Shown here one piece after another: positions 17,109 through 26,141 of a DNA stretch of 57,730 nt; the stretch's first letter is position 1, and the number at the start of each line of letters is the position of its first letter. The DNA comes from an uncultured cyanobacterium. Lineage in GTDB: Bacteria; Cyanobacteriota; Cyanobacteriia; PCC-6307; Cyanobiaceae. The stretch spans positions 1 through 57,730 of the forward strand of contig CAIJRN010000017.1 in the NCBI GenBank assembly GCA_903823115.1, read 5' to 3'. The notes under the pieces were generated by a model. The model ran no database searches, was not told the DNA's origin, and worked only from the letters and a program-made list of their open reading frames with translations. A program made the translations under genes and the position numbers.

Positions 17109-18022
17109 CGCTTGGGGCTCACAACGCTCAGCAGCTTGCGGGGATAGTGCAAGGGGCGACTCACGGCCAGCTGGGCTCGATAGCGCAAGGGTGTGATGTG
17201 CCGTGATCGCCACTCGTGCCAGGAGAACGACCGCTGGCTGCGTTTCTCCATCGCCCGCAGACGCGGCCAATCGGGCTGAAGCACCTGAGCTCGGCGATAG
17301 AAAGTCGCGTGACTGCCCTCGCAAGGTCCGAGAACTTCCAGGCCCAGGGCCTGGCAGAAGGCGTCAAAGCTGTAGCGCAGGTGGAAGGTGCAAGGTAGGT
17401 GGCAGAGGACAACCGGGTAAAAGCAGTTGGCGATCAGCAGGTGGCCACCAGGGCGCACCGCATCCACCATCGCCCCCAGCAGCGCGAGAGGATCACTGAC
17501 ATGTTCGAGTACATCGGTACTCACCAGCACGTCAACGCTCTGGGTGCTGAGTTGAGGAACAAAGCGAATATTTGGGAACGGCAAGCAGCTCAATACACCA
17601 TGTCGAGGCGGGTAGGGCTCGCAGATGCTGATCTCGGCCTGTGGCAGAGCTGCTGCCAGCAAGCGGGCCAAGGTTCCGAAGCCTCCGCCGAAATCCAATA
17701 CTGATTGTGGATTCAGGCCAGCAATCGCTTCTGTTATGGCATACCGATGGACCATCGAAATGGAATCACTTTCAGTATACAACCCATTCAGGATCCAAAC
17801 AGGATCGCCATAGAATGATGAGATACGTGATGGATCAAGCAGCCTGTTGTCGCACCCATGCTTAAGCCATGCTTCATCAACAAGCTGCCAGAGCCTTTCA
17901 ATCGATGGTTCCTCATTAAATCGACCCACAAGCAGGCATAGGTCACTAGATTCTTCTCCAATGCCATCGTGAGCAACAATTCTGACCGCCATGAGATTGG
18001 ATTCTATATCTTTTGTAGGCAT
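17105..18022 (-). CDS. Class I SAM-dependent methyltransferase
   Basis: 305 residues from ATG 18020-18022. The SAM-binding motif I is VLDFGGGFGTLARLLA, followed by ISICEPYPP, VDVLVSTDVLEHVSDPL (motif IV region) and VRPGGHLLIANCF. This is the classic Methyltransf_23-type arrangement. In the polysaccharide locus it probably methylates a sugar precursor or the chain. It overlaps the upstream methyltransferase by 19 bp and the downstream GT4 by 4 bp. Confidence 0.82.
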   Translation of the reverse strand: MPTKDIESNLMAVRIVAHDGIGEESSDLCLLVGRFNEEPSIERLWQLVDEAWLKHGCDNRLLDPSRISSFYGDPVWILNGLYTESDSISMVHRYAITEAIAGLNPQSVLDFGGGFGTLARLLAAALPQAEISICEPYPPRHGVLSCLPFPNIRFVPQLSTQSVDVLVSTDVLEHVSDPLALLGAMVDAVRPGGHLLIANCFYPVVLCHLPCTFHLRYSFDAFCQALGLEVLGPCEGSHATFYRRAQVLQPDWPRLRAMEKRSQRSFSWHEWRSRHITPLRYRAQLAVSRPLHYPRKLLSVVSPKR

Positions 18023-18930
18023 ACAAGCAGGGTGTGCCCTTTGATCAGCTTCCTGCCGCCGAGAGCCAGCATTGATCTGAATAAAGGCAGAGATAGGCGG
18101 TTAAAAACAAGTCGTCTCGCGGTTCTCCCGGCTGATGCCTCAAAAGCTTCGACCCAAGACCCCATAAACCAATCCACATGATAAGGCGCCAAAGGCTCAA
18201 AAGCCACATCAATAACTCGGGCTGGCAGTATCTCTTCAAGAAAATAGAAGGCTTCCTTGCTCCAGTGAGTCATGTGATGAGGTGGCTGATCAAGTAGATC
18301 ATTATGCTCAGGATCCATTCGCCGCACGACTTCAGAATTTGGAACGGACAGAATTAGACAACCATCTTGCTTCAATAACGCAAGAGCTTGTTCAAGAAAG
18401 CTTTTAGGATTGGGAAGATGTTCTAAAACCTGAAAAGCACAGACCGCGTCAAAGGATTCAGCATGGTTAGTGCCTAGAGATCCCAAATTCTGTTCAAAGA
18501 TTGTGAAACCCATATGCCTTGCTGCTTGAGCCCCTTCATTGTTGAGCTCAACACCGAAAATGTCATTCCCACATGCTTGTGCCTGCTTAAGAAAAGCCCC
18601 TCTCCCAACACCAACTTCTAAAATCTTGTGCTGACTATTTTGGCTGTGTTTTCTCAAGAGTTGAAGAGCGTATCTAAATTCCCACTTCTCCTCCATGTAG
18701 TACCAGGGAAATTTCTGGAGCTGCAAATAAAGGCTCTCTTCTCCAGCCGCAGTAGCTGGGGTGTAAAAGCAAAGGCCAGATTTGTTATCACTCCAATACT
18801 GAACTTCTGCGGCTGAGCTTTCAGGCTCCCAATCAACCCCTAGCTCCTTCCGCCATCGGGAAGAAATGGCCTTGGCGTCGATAGCCTTTATGAGGGTACA
18901 ATCATCAGAACCGGAAAGGGGGCCAATCAT
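18004..18930 (-). CDS. Class I SAM-dependent methyltransferase
   Basis: 308 residues from ATG 18930. Motif I is ILEVGVGRGAFLKQAQ, then IFGVELNNEGAQAAR, FDAVCAFQVLEHLPNPKSF and LKQDGCLILSVPNSE. The later HHMTHWSKEAFYFL is frequent in glycan-locus methyltransferases. The N-terminal approximately 90 residues (SDNKSGLCFYTPATAA) resemble the substrate-side extension of bacterial sugar methyltransferases. AT-richer than the GT4 downstream. Substrate not known. Confidence 0.82.
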   Translation of the reverse strand: MIGPLSGSDDCTLIKAIDAKAISSRWRKELGVDWEPESSAAEVQYWSDNKSGLCFYTPATAAGEESLYLQLQKFPWYYMEEKWEFRYALQLLRKHSQNSQHKILEVGVGRGAFLKQAQACGNDIFGVELNNEGAQAARHMGFTIFEQNLGSLGTNHAESFDAVCAFQVLEHLPNPKSFLEQALALLKQDGCLILSVPNSEVVRRMDPEHNDLLDQPPHHMTHWSKEAFYFLEEILPARVIDVAFEPLAPYHVDWFMGSWVEAFEASAGRTARRLVFNRLSLPLFRSMLALGGRKLIKGHTLLVCLQKI

Positions 18931-18938
18931 TTGCTTTA

Positions 18939-19877
18939 TTAAAGTGATCGATGCGAAAACAAAGTGCGCCGAAGAAGAGCCTTCAGTTTTGATTGGATCG
19001 TTTGCCTATCTGGCATTACAGCTCCGCCGAAATGATGATCAAAGCTATAGCGATCAGCCGCCGCGTCCCGCAACACAAACTGCGGATGGATCAACTCGCC
19101 CAAGCCCTGATCAGCCACCGTGGGATCGGCAACGGCGGTGGTGTGGGTCCCATCCACCCCGAACCCCACATTGCTCACGAGGTTGCGGTTGGGTAGGGTT
19201 GTGAGACCGCCGTTGGCCAAGCAGGCGAAGGTCAACTGGTAGTCCCACCAAGTAATAGGCACAGCCTTCTCATAGGTCCGCTGCCAAATGGCGCTCCAGT
19301 AGTTGCGCTCAAGCGGGTCTTCAAAAAGCGTGTCCAGCAGGCCAGAGTCGCGTAGGTGTGGCCATTGGCTGAGGTCGGCGTCGTAGTGCTGCCAGCAGCG
19401 GCGCCAGCTGGCCCAGCCCCAGCCGTGGTTGTAGCGGCTGAAATAATAGCTGCCGTCTCCGCGCCACTGGCCGTTCTGGAAGTTATCGCCGCTGATGCAC
19501 CACACCCGCGTGTCGTGGCGGTAGCGCTCCAGCAGGGTGGTGCAGTAGGGGAAGAAGTCGGGATGTGGAACGCAGTCGTCCTCCAGGATGATGCCCTCCT
19601 CCACTTGCTCGAAGAACCAGGTGATGGCGCGGCTCACCCCCAAACGGCAGCCCTGGTTCACATCGGAATAGAGGCGCTCGATCTGGCAGGGCCAGTCGAT
19701 CTCCCGCTCAATCACCGCGCGGGTGGCGACCACCTTCTCGGCTTCGCCGGGCCGCTCGGGGTTGGGGCCGTCGCAGGCCACATACAGGTATGTGGGTGCT
19801 ATCGGGCGGATGGCATCGATAACCTGGCGCAATGTGTGGGGGCGGCGCCAGGCGATTAGGAGGAGGGGGGTGTTCAT
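18939..19877 (-). CDS. Glycosyltransferase, GT-A type (HlpA-like)
   Basis: 312 residues from ATG 19877. N-terminus PLLLIAWRRPHTLRQVIDAI, then YVACDGPN, GCRLGVSRAITWFFE and the metal-binding IILEDDCVPHPDFFPYC are typical of glycosyltransferases annotated as GT2-like or HlpA-like. The later SGDNFQNG, HGWGWASWRR and ITWWDYQLTFACLANG are also hallmarks of this group. GC-rich, in contrast to the AT-rich GT11 just upstream, so the two probably arrived separately. Confidence 0.82.
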   Translation of the reverse strand: MNTPLLLIAWRRPHTLRQVIDAIRPIAPTYLYVACDGPNPERPGEAEKVVATRAVIEREIDWPCQIERLYSDVNQGCRLGVSRAITWFFEQVEEGIILEDDCVPHPDFFPYCTTLLERYRHDTRVWCISGDNFQNGQWRGDGSYYFSRYNHGWGWASWRRCWQHYDADLSQWPHLRDSGLLDTLFEDPLERNYWSAIWQRTYEKAVPITWWDYQLTFACLANGGLTTLPNRNLVSNVGFGVDGTHTTAVADPTVADQGLGELIHPQFVLRDAAADRYSFDHHFGGAVMPDRQTIQSKLKALLRRTLFSHRSL

Positions 19878-19930
19878 ATGGCTATGACTACAAGTCGTGA
19901 CACAAAGCCTTTACAGCAAACACTTATTAT

Positions 19931-20842
19931 TCAAATTAAAAAGACATCACTATATTCTAGCCAAGATGTTTTAATCGTTGACGGAAACCATTCTCCTTGA
20001 CGCCATCCTGCCCAATATCGTGGGGCTAAATAGCGAACATTAGGATAGAATTGCCTGCCATACCAAGCGGCCCACCATGAAAACGTACTCGCCGAAAGGA
20101 TACCACCCCCTGAGCACTGAGTCATTAGGAAGAAATCGTCAATCTCTGAGCCCCTAAAGATTGAAACCATGGGATGTGATCCAAGCCGGTCTTCGGCAAA
20201 GGGGCGATCATCGGTACATACAATAAAATGAGCTCGCTTATCAGCTCGAGCGATCTCATTCATTTGCTGCTCATACCACTTAAATGGCAAGACAGCCGGG
20301 TGGTCACTCGATGGCCAGCGTAAATAGTCTCCACGGCGGAGATGCAGAAAATAGGGATTGAAACCTCGAGAGATTACATTAGCTTCGATCCACTCACGTG
20401 CATTCACCAAAAGCTCGATGCGTAATGGGCATTGTTCGCAAGAGACCTTTTCAAGAATGACCTCATCCTGAAAAAAACCATCGAGTAATGCTATCTTATT
20501 GCAAAGCCCTTGAGAGAATGAAATAGAAAGATTATCTCCATCACGCATTTCTGAAATCACACTCAACAACTTCCTGCCATTAGCCAGTTTTAGAGCTCTA
20601 CTTCTTCCAAGCCTACTAAAAAGTTTTTCAAGCAGGCTGCCCATCTTTGAGGCAGCAAGATGGTGCGCACTTGGTTGCAAGGATACAAGCAAACTTTGGA
20701 GCCCAATGCATATAATCTGAGCTCTTGGGGCCGCACTGCGTGCTGCTAAATACTGAAAGAACTGATTCCCGAGCCTACCATTTTCGAAGATTATGATGTA
20801 TTTGAGGCAATTTAAGCTAGGACATGTCAAGCTCTTAATCAT
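19931..20842 (-). CDS. GT11-family (alpha-1,2-fucosyltransferase-like) glycosyltransferase
   Basis: 303 residues from ATG 20842, which overlaps the end of the FkbM pseudogene by 8 bp; a TTG two codons upstream is possible. GT11 motifs are ENGRLGNQFFQYLAAR, FLHLRRGDYLRW (HxRRGDY), PFKWYEQQMNEI, FIVCTDD, and STFSWWAAWYGR. It should transfer L-fucose or another GDP-6-deoxyhexose from the product of gmd and fcl. AT-rich codon use unlike the GC-rich locus average suggests horizontal acquisition. Confidence 0.86.
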   Translation of the reverse strand: MIKSLTCPSLNCLKYIIIFENGRLGNQFFQYLAARSAAPRAQIICIGLQSLLVSLQPSAHHLAASKMGSLLEKLFSRLGRSRALKLANGRKLLSVISEMRDGDNLSISFSQGLCNKIALLDGFFQDEVILEKVSCEQCPLRIELLVNAREWIEANVISRGFNPYFLHLRRGDYLRWPSSDHPAVLPFKWYEQQMNEIARADKRAHFIVCTDDRPFAEDRLGSHPMVSIFRGSEIDDFFLMTQCSGGGILSASTFSWWAAWYGRQFYPNVRYLAPRYWAGWRQGEWFPSTIKTSWLEYSDVFLI

Positions 20843-21777
20843 AGACAATGGTGCACCAAGGAGGAATAAAAGACATATTCCTAAATCCTACTATATTCTG
20901 CCAGGCAAAGCATTCAACTGCTTCGCTGTATCTATTCATGTCGACCAGTCTCTTTCCAGGCGCAAGCTTGAAGAGTTTGAAACCATAAGTGGTATATAGC
21001 AAGGAGAAAAAGTCTCTAAAATAAGTCTTTGAGTCAATATTGCATCCCCCAAATTCAAACTGGAGTGCATCTACAAAAGGGCATCTCGAAAAATCAGCTA
21101 TCGAAAGAATTCGTTCTCAAGCTGAGGCAGATGCGGGAATGAGTCTCATTTGCTGCGTCCCGCTGGAACTCGAATTTTTCGAGGTAGCCTAAACACGATG
21201 AAAGCACATGAGCCCCCTCCCTAAACACCTCTAGCTCATGCCCTTCAACGTCGACTTTTAAAAAAGTAATTCGGCTAATACCCTATCTTTTGATCCAATG
21301 GTCTAAAGTTGTTGTTGTGACAATTTCATTCTGATCAAGGCTTAGGCCATAGTGATCAATATCTTGGTCGTAAAAGGATGCTAATCCAGAGCCCTCTCTA
21401 TCCTTATATAGCTGCTTGCTGCCCTCATTTGAGGATAAGCCAAAAGGATGGTACAGAATATTTCCTTTATACTGATCTTGAAGAGCGCAAAGACTTGGCT
21501 TATGATTAATCGATGGCTCAAAGCAATGAATTTCTGAACTTTTGCCAAGACTTGCTGCCAGAAGTGCTGAGTATTCCCCTTTATTTGCGCCAACATCCAG
21601 CACAATGGAATCCGTGTTCATTATTGTATTTACAATATCAACGACCAGTTCGACTTCGTCGCACAGCCCATAAGAACCATAAACTTTGCCATACAAGAAA
21701 TCTCTTTTATAGGCAATCCGCTTGGAAAGGCGAGATAGTAGTCTATTGGCAAGATTCACTGCTATTCTTTTTCTCAT
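20835..21777 (-). pseudogene. FkbM-family methyltransferase, broken by a nonsense codon and an insertion
   Basis: The 5' part (ATG 21777, ATGA overlap with the DUF268 gene) has the SAM site IVLDVGANKGEYSALL and HCFEPS. After DHWIKR an in-frame TAG (21283-21285) interrupts it; the same frame then continues with GISRITFLKVDVEGHELEVF, the FkbM core. A 111-bp element (21079-21189) then breaks the reading frame. A further +1 frame resumes with FVDALQFEFGGCNIDS and GFKLFKLAPGKRLVDM down to a TAA at 20835. The complete FkbM protein is therefore represented but cannot be made. Confidence 0.85.
21079..21189. mobile_element. Miniature inverted-repeat element or IS remnant in the FkbM gene
   Basis: 111 bp bounded by imperfect 16-bp terminal inverted repeats: GGGCATCTCGAAAAAT at 21079 and, inverted at the other end, GGCTACCTCGAAAAAT (13 of 16 identical). 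It interrupts the FkbM frame between the DVEGHE core and the QFEFGG segment, where homologues have only a few residues. No coding capacity for a transposase. A target duplication is not obvious (A-rich flanks on both sides). A non-autonomous element or the fused ends of a deleted IS is the likely nature. Confidence 0.6.
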
Positions 21778-22538
21778 TTTGTTAGATGGTAGCAACCAAT
21801 CCCAAAACAGGATCGCTTCTGATTGGTGAAGTTTTCACCATAGATATACGCTTTATCTTGGACAGTAAAATGAGAAAACTGGCTTAGGAACAAGTCCTCG
21901 TTAAATGATCGGTGAGCGTTAAAGTATGTTTTGGGGTTATCTTCAATTGGCACAGATATATAGAGATTTCCGCCTGGTTTAATCACTCTTGCCAGCTCAT
22001 TGCAGGCCTTCAATGATCCGAGTGGATCCAGGGGGTCACCATAGCGCCCCAGTCCTATATGCTCAATGACGCACAATGAGGATAATGACTCAATGCTGCT
22101 ATCTGGAAATGGCAAGCCAAGGATTGTTCCTTGAACAAACTTGATTGATTTCATTTCTAAACTGAGTGGCCTAAGGTCAACCATAGTGAGAGGAACCACC
22201 TTGGAGAGAAGAGCCACATACTTGTGGTGAGAGCCAATATCGACATGTGATCTTGGCTTGGCCTTTACAACAAGATCAAAAGCCCAGCTGTCTTGATAAA
22301 AGTAGGTTGGCTCAATGGGCGTAACTGATGTTGCATCCCAGATACACGGATACAGCACAATCGATTCTATTGAATCAGAGGCGGATGTCTTCTCCTGAGT
22401 GAGCTGTTTGTATGCCCACAACGAGGAGCGGAATCGGTGCCATGCCTTGCGCACTCTAAGAGATTGCTTAACTGGCGCTAATGATAAAGAAATGAGCTTT
22501 CTTGCTTGGCTAGGCAGCTTAACTTGAACAGATCTCAT
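21774..22538 (-). CDS. DUF268 methyltransferase-like protein
   Basis: 254 residues from ATG 22538. The DUF268 signature is visible: YFYQDSWAFDLVVKAKPRSHVDIGS (in pieces), MVDLRPLSLEM, LSSLCVIEHIGLGRYGDP followed by DPLGSLKACNELARVIKPGG and LYISVPI. The glycine-poor motif HVDIGS replaces a classical SAM motif I. The family is found in glycan loci and is regarded as methyltransferase-like. It begins 3 bp after wzt and overlaps the FkbM pseudogene as ATGA, so it is in the exporter operon. Confidence 0.82.
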   Translation of the reverse strand: MRSVQVKLPSQARKLISLSLAPVKQSLRVRKAWHRFRSSLWAYKQLTQEKTSASDSIESIVLYPCIWDATSVTPIEPTYFYQDSWAFDLVVKAKPRSHVDIGSHHKYVALLSKVVPLTMVDLRPLSLEMKSIKFVQGTILGLPFPDSSIESLSSLCVIEHIGLGRYGDPLDPLGSLKACNELARVIKPGGNLYISVPIEDNPKTYFNAHRSFNEDLFLSQFSHFTVQDKAYIYGENFTNQKRSCFGIGCYHLTK

Positions 22539-22541
22539 GGG

Positions 22542-23870
22542 CTATACAACTGCAACGGTCCAATCGGCATGAACAAGAAACTTTCCGTGGCTTGAGGGAG
22601 GGATCTCCCCGGTACCATAAAAATCTCCAGCCTCAACCTTCAGCCTCTTGGCTTGGCTGATACAATCAAGGAACTCTCCGTCTTTAATCAGTGAGTAGCT
22701 TATTGAGTAATCACCAGCTGGCAAAGGTAGTCTTGAAATTCGTACTCTTAAAGCACCTTTACTAGAGGTAGCGTCAAAGGGCTGACCTGTCATCCGATTG
22801 TGAGTGAGGAAAAGAGAGTCGCCGAGAGCATCAAGAATCTGAACGCTACAGATAACTCTACTTAGATCATTGGGCCGACCATCCTTGGACTCAAATGAAA
22901 GTTCTATTACCAAGTCTTCGCCGCTAATAGCCGAATCAGCAACAGAGCCGGTAAAGCTCACTAAGTTTATTCCGGTTATAAATAGCTTTCCATTTCCCTT
23001 TCTCGGCTTCGCCGAGAGGGAGCCTGGTTGATTTTCATCTTGATCAGCACTAAGGTAGGTTTCTATTGAGGACATCACATTGCCTGTGAAGCGGATGCTT
23101 CCTGATTGCATTAGAATGCAACTCTGGCAGAGTTTTTGAATCGCAGCCATCTGGTGGCTCACAAACAGCACCGTACGCCCCTCCCTATCCGCTACATCCT
23201 CCATCTTCCCTAGACACTTCCTCTGAAAACTGGCATCCCCCACCGCCAACACCTCATCCACCACCAGAATCTCCGGCTCCAAGTGTGCCGCCACCGCAAA
23301 GGCCAGCCGCACATACATGCCGCTGGAGTAGCGCTTCACCGGCGTATCGAGAAACTGCTCCACCTCGGAGAAGTCGACGATCTCATCAAACTTCAAGCGG
23401 ATCTCTCGCCGCGTCATCCCCAGGATGGCACCATTCAGGTAGATGTTCTCCCGGCCCGTAAGCTCCGGGTGAAAGCCCGTGCCCACCTCCAGCAGGCTCG
23501 CCACCCGGCCGCGGAGCTCCACCCGGCCCGTGGTGGGTTCAGTGATGCGGCTGAGGATCTTCAGCAACGTGCTCTTGCCCGCCCCATTGCGGCCGATGAT
23601 CCCCACCCGCTCACCGCGGCGGATCTCGAAGCTGACATCCTTGAGAGCCCAGAAGTCTTCCTCGGATTCATGACGGATACGGGCACTCTCCTGGCGAGCA
23701 CGCGTCAGCTGTCCCGCAAGGGTGAACGGGTTAGCCCAGCGAGCCATCGTCGAACAGCGGTCGACGATCAGATCTCGAAACGTATCTTGGCGGTGCTGTT
23801 GTTCATGCTGAATCTTGTATTTCTTTCCTAGGCCTTCAACTCTGATGACAACGTCGTTATCGCTTGCCAT
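22542..23870 (-). CDS. wzt: ABC-type polysaccharide exporter, ATP-binding subunit Wzt
   Basis: 442 residues. The ABC domain contains Walker [10 protein letters not shown] (93-101), the signature YSSGM (181-185), Walker B ILVVDE (201-206) and the switch His239. The extended segment between residues 20 and 75 is characteristic of O-antigen and teichoic-acid exporters. A C-terminal domain (about 270-442) with [12 protein letters not shown]-like beta strands ([26 protein letters not shown]) is the carbohydrate-binding module that recognises the modified non-reducing end of the chain. It lies 3 bp after wzm. The methyltransferases downstream could supply the cap it reads. Confidence 0.92.
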   Translation of the reverse strand: MASDNDVVIRVEGLGKKYKIQHEQQHRQDTFRDLIVDRCSTMARWANPFTLAGQLTRARQESARIRHESEEDFWALKDVSFEIRRGERVGIIGRNGAGKSTLLKILSRITEPTTGRVELRGRVASLLEVGTGFHPELTGRENIYLNGAILGMTRREIRLKFDEIVDFSEVEQFLDTPVKRYSSGMYVRLAFAVAAHLEPEILVVDEVLAVGDASFQRKCLGKMEDVADREGRTVLFVSHQMAAIQKLCQSCILMQSGSIRFTGNVMSSIETYLSADQDENQPGSLSAKPRKGNGKLFITGINLVSFTGSVADSAISGEDLVIELSFESKDGRPNDLSRVICSVQILDALGDSLFLTHNRMTGQPFDATSSKGALRVRISRLPLPAGDYSISYSLIKDGEFLDCISQAKRLKVEAGDFYGTGEIPPSSHGKFLVHADWTVAVV

Positions 23871-23873
23871 TGC

Positions 23874-24746
23874 TCAAATCACATCCACAAATGATTTTTC
23901 TGCTGCTCTGAAACTCAGTACGCCAGCGACGGATAGTAAAGTGACGACGACTAGTGAGAGACCGATGCTCATGGGATTCACGACAGCGCTCTTGCCAATA
24001 ATTGCCCAACGGAAACCTTCGATGACGCCGACCATCGGATTAAGACCATAGACAAACTTCCATTCGGAAGGAACGATCGTCGTTGAATAAGCAACTGGGC
24101 TGATATACTGACCAATCTGGACCATGAAGGGTACCAGCAAGGTTAAATCACGGTAGCGGATCGTCCAGGTCGCCAGCAACAGACCCAAGCCCATGGAGAA
24201 GCAAAACACCACGAGCAACCAAAAGGGCAGAGTCAGCATTCGCCAGGTAGGCCAATAATGATACCAAATCATCATGGCAGCGAGGATCAAGAACGACACC
24301 GCGAAATCCACCAGACAGGTGATTACCGAAGCTGCCGGCGCGATCAATCTTGGGAAATAAACTTTACTGAACAGTGCCGAGCCACTGAGAAGGCTACTGG
24401 AGACGCTAGTGAGGGCACTGGCAAAGAACTGCCACGGCAACAGGGCTGCAAACACCATGATGGCGTAGGGGGCATTGCCATCAGTTGGTAAGTTGGCCAG
24501 TTTTCCAAAAATGACTGTGAAAACCACCATCGAAAGAAAAGGCCGAATCACCGCCCAGCCCACCCCGATGGCCATCTGCTTGTAGCGCACCGCCAAATCG
24601 CGCCAGGCCAGGATCACAAACAGCTCTCGGTAGCGCCAGAGATCCTTCCAGTACTGCTTCTCGATCCGATTGGGCTCGAGTACTAACCACTGCTGACTGG
24701 GGTCACGATTCTTGGATCGTTGAAACCTACTCAAGCTTTTTAGCAT
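23874..24746 (-). CDS. wzm: ABC-type polysaccharide exporter, permease Wzm
   Basis: 290 residues, ABC-2 membrane type. After a cytoplasmic N-terminus with YWKDLWRYRELFVILAWRDL and the family motif VRYKQMAIGVGWAVIRP, six hydrophobic segments follow: around MVVFTVIFG, YAIMVFAALLPWQFF, ITCLVDFAVSFLIL, FWLLVVFCFSMGLGLLLA, the YISPVAY region, and the C-terminal LSLVVVTLLSVAGVL. It pairs with Wzt (3 bp downstream) to move an undecaprenyl-linked polysaccharide across the inner membrane. Confidence 0.92.
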   Translation of the reverse strand: MLKSLSRFQRSKNRDPSQQWLVLEPNRIEKQYWKDLWRYRELFVILAWRDLAVRYKQMAIGVGWAVIRPFLSMVVFTVIFGKLANLPTDGNAPYAIMVFAALLPWQFFASALTSVSSSLLSGSALFSKVYFPRLIAPAASVITCLVDFAVSFLILAAMMIWYHYWPTWRMLTLPFWLLVVFCFSMGLGLLLATWTIRYRDLTLLVPFMVQIGQYISPVAYSTTIVPSEWKFVYGLNPMVGVIEGFRWAIIGKSAVVNPMSIGLSLVVVTLLSVAGVLSFRAAEKSFVDVI

Positions 24747-25102
24747 GGCATCAGAGAGTTGAGGAGCTGATTGAGCAGGTCATGCCGCTCGAACAAATCG
24801 GCGGCCAAGGTACCAAATCCTGTAACATATCTACCCTGCCGGCCGGGCCAGATTCGCTGGCAAGGAGACGCCAGGGTGAGGATTAGTTCATCTGCGCGAG
24901 CCAGGCTGATCAGATCCACGAAGGTATCGATATTCAATGCACGGCTTGTCACGTCTGTGTTGCCATGAATGGGCTTTCCATTGGTTTGTGGAAGCTGCTG
25001 TAATCTCAGCAGGTTAATGCCGGAAAGTTTTTCGGCGGTAGCTGTCTGCACATCGGCGGAGTCAGTCCATAGAACGACATCTTTGTCCCACACGGATCTC
25101 AT
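24740..25102 (-). CDS. Small hypothetical protein, possible fragment
   Basis: 120 residues from ATG 25102, with an in-frame stop just upstream. It overlaps wzm by 7 bp. The sequence VVLWTDSADVQTATAEKL, then DTFVDLISLARADELILT and ending FGTLAADLF, resembles the C-terminal half of GT-B enzymes such as NodZ-like fucosyltransferases (a TDS strand, then a DLxxLxxAD helix). This is a weak resemblance. It may be a truncated remnant of such a gene or a short protein of unknown role. Confidence 0.45.
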   Translation of the reverse strand: MRSVWDKDVVLWTDSADVQTATAEKLSGINLLRLQQLPQTNGKPIHGNTDVTSRALNIDTFVDLISLARADELILTLASPCQRIWPGRQGRYVTGFGTLAADLFERHDLLNQLLNSLMPC

Positions 25103-25175
25103 GGTATTTCGCCTTCACAACGGAATGGCGCGCACATGTTTGGCGGCTCAGGAGGTTGATGGATTGCATAATGGA

Positions 25176-26141
25176 CTAGCTAGCAATTGCTAACTTCCAG
25201 TAAAAGATCTTACTGATATGGTTGCCGTAGGCTTTTTTCAGCGAAGATCTCATGGCTCGATTGGCAAGCCAACGCAAGAGTGCATTGCTCTCAATTTTGC
25301 AGAATTCTTTTCGGATGCAAGCAGCCTCCTCAGGCTCTGCCGAGTTGACCCAGCGCAACAGCAAACGGCGCTTGTTGATATTGAGAATTTGACTTCTCCA
25401 TCGATCGTTTAGAATGACGCTCACTGTCAGTGCGCTGTGGATGTGTACCTTGAATTGGTCAACCCAGGACTTTGTGCTATAAAGAGATCTGGGCCGGATT
25501 CGATATATGCTCATTGATCGGTGAAGAAAGCAGAGTTCGCCACTTTTCAATGCTGACACACAGAGCAACCAGTCTGCCCCAGTGTTGTCATGCAAGCCAG
25601 CTCCGCTGAAGTCGACACGAATCTCCGGAGTATGGCGACAGAGGATAGAGCTGCTGGCTGATCCAACAGCCATCTGCTTGACAAAGTGCCTGAGCTGGTA
25701 GCGTGATTCACCATTTCCGCTTCGGGGCTTCAGCGTATCACCCTCCAGCAGATCGCTCTGATTCATCACAATCGAGAGCGATGAATCGCCATCCAGCCGA
25801 TCTACCTGGATCTGCAGCTTTCTAGGGTCTATCCAGTAATCATCGCCATCGCAGAGGGCCAGGAACTGGCCACGGGCCATTGCCACCAGCGGTGAGGCTG
25901 GATTGAGGCCTTGGCCATGTTGATTGGTGGTCTGAAATACCACACTGATCTGGTCTGGGTATTGCTCCACATAGCGGTGCAGAATAGCTGGAGTGCCATC
26001 CGTGGAGGCATCGTCGTGTACCAGGATTTCCACCGCAAAGCTTGTCTGTTGGGACAGGATCGACTCAAGGCATTGCTCGATCCAGGGCTCCACGTTGTAA
26101 GCACGAACGAGCACGCTGACTCGTGGCTCAGCTTTAGCCAT
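25176..26141 (-). CDS. Glycosyltransferase family 2
   Basis: 321 residues from ATG 26141, overlapping the upstream FkbM stop by 8 bp. GT-A/GT2 core: VSVLVRAYNVEPWIEQCLES, VEILVHDDASTDGTPAIL, and FLALCDGDDYWIDPRKL, with the DGDD metal and donor site. LHDNTGADWLLCV and FLHRSMSIYRIRPRS follow, as in many rhamnosyl- or glucosyltransferases of O-antigen clusters. The first half is GC-rich and the C-terminal half AT-richer. Confidence 0.86.
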   Translation of the reverse strand: MAKAEPRVSVLVRAYNVEPWIEQCLESILSQQTSFAVEILVHDDASTDGTPAILHRYVEQYPDQISVVFQTTNQHGQGLNPASPLVAMARGQFLALCDGDDYWIDPRKLQIQVDRLDGDSSLSIVMNQSDLLEGDTLKPRSGNGESRYQLRHFVKQMAVGSASSSILCRHTPEIRVDFSGAGLHDNTGADWLLCVSALKSGELCFLHRSMSIYRIRPRSLYSTKSWVDQFKVHIHSALTVSVILNDRWRSQILNINKRRLLLRWVNSAEPEEAACIRKEFCKIESNALLRWLANRAMRSSLKKAYGNHISKIFYWKLAIAS

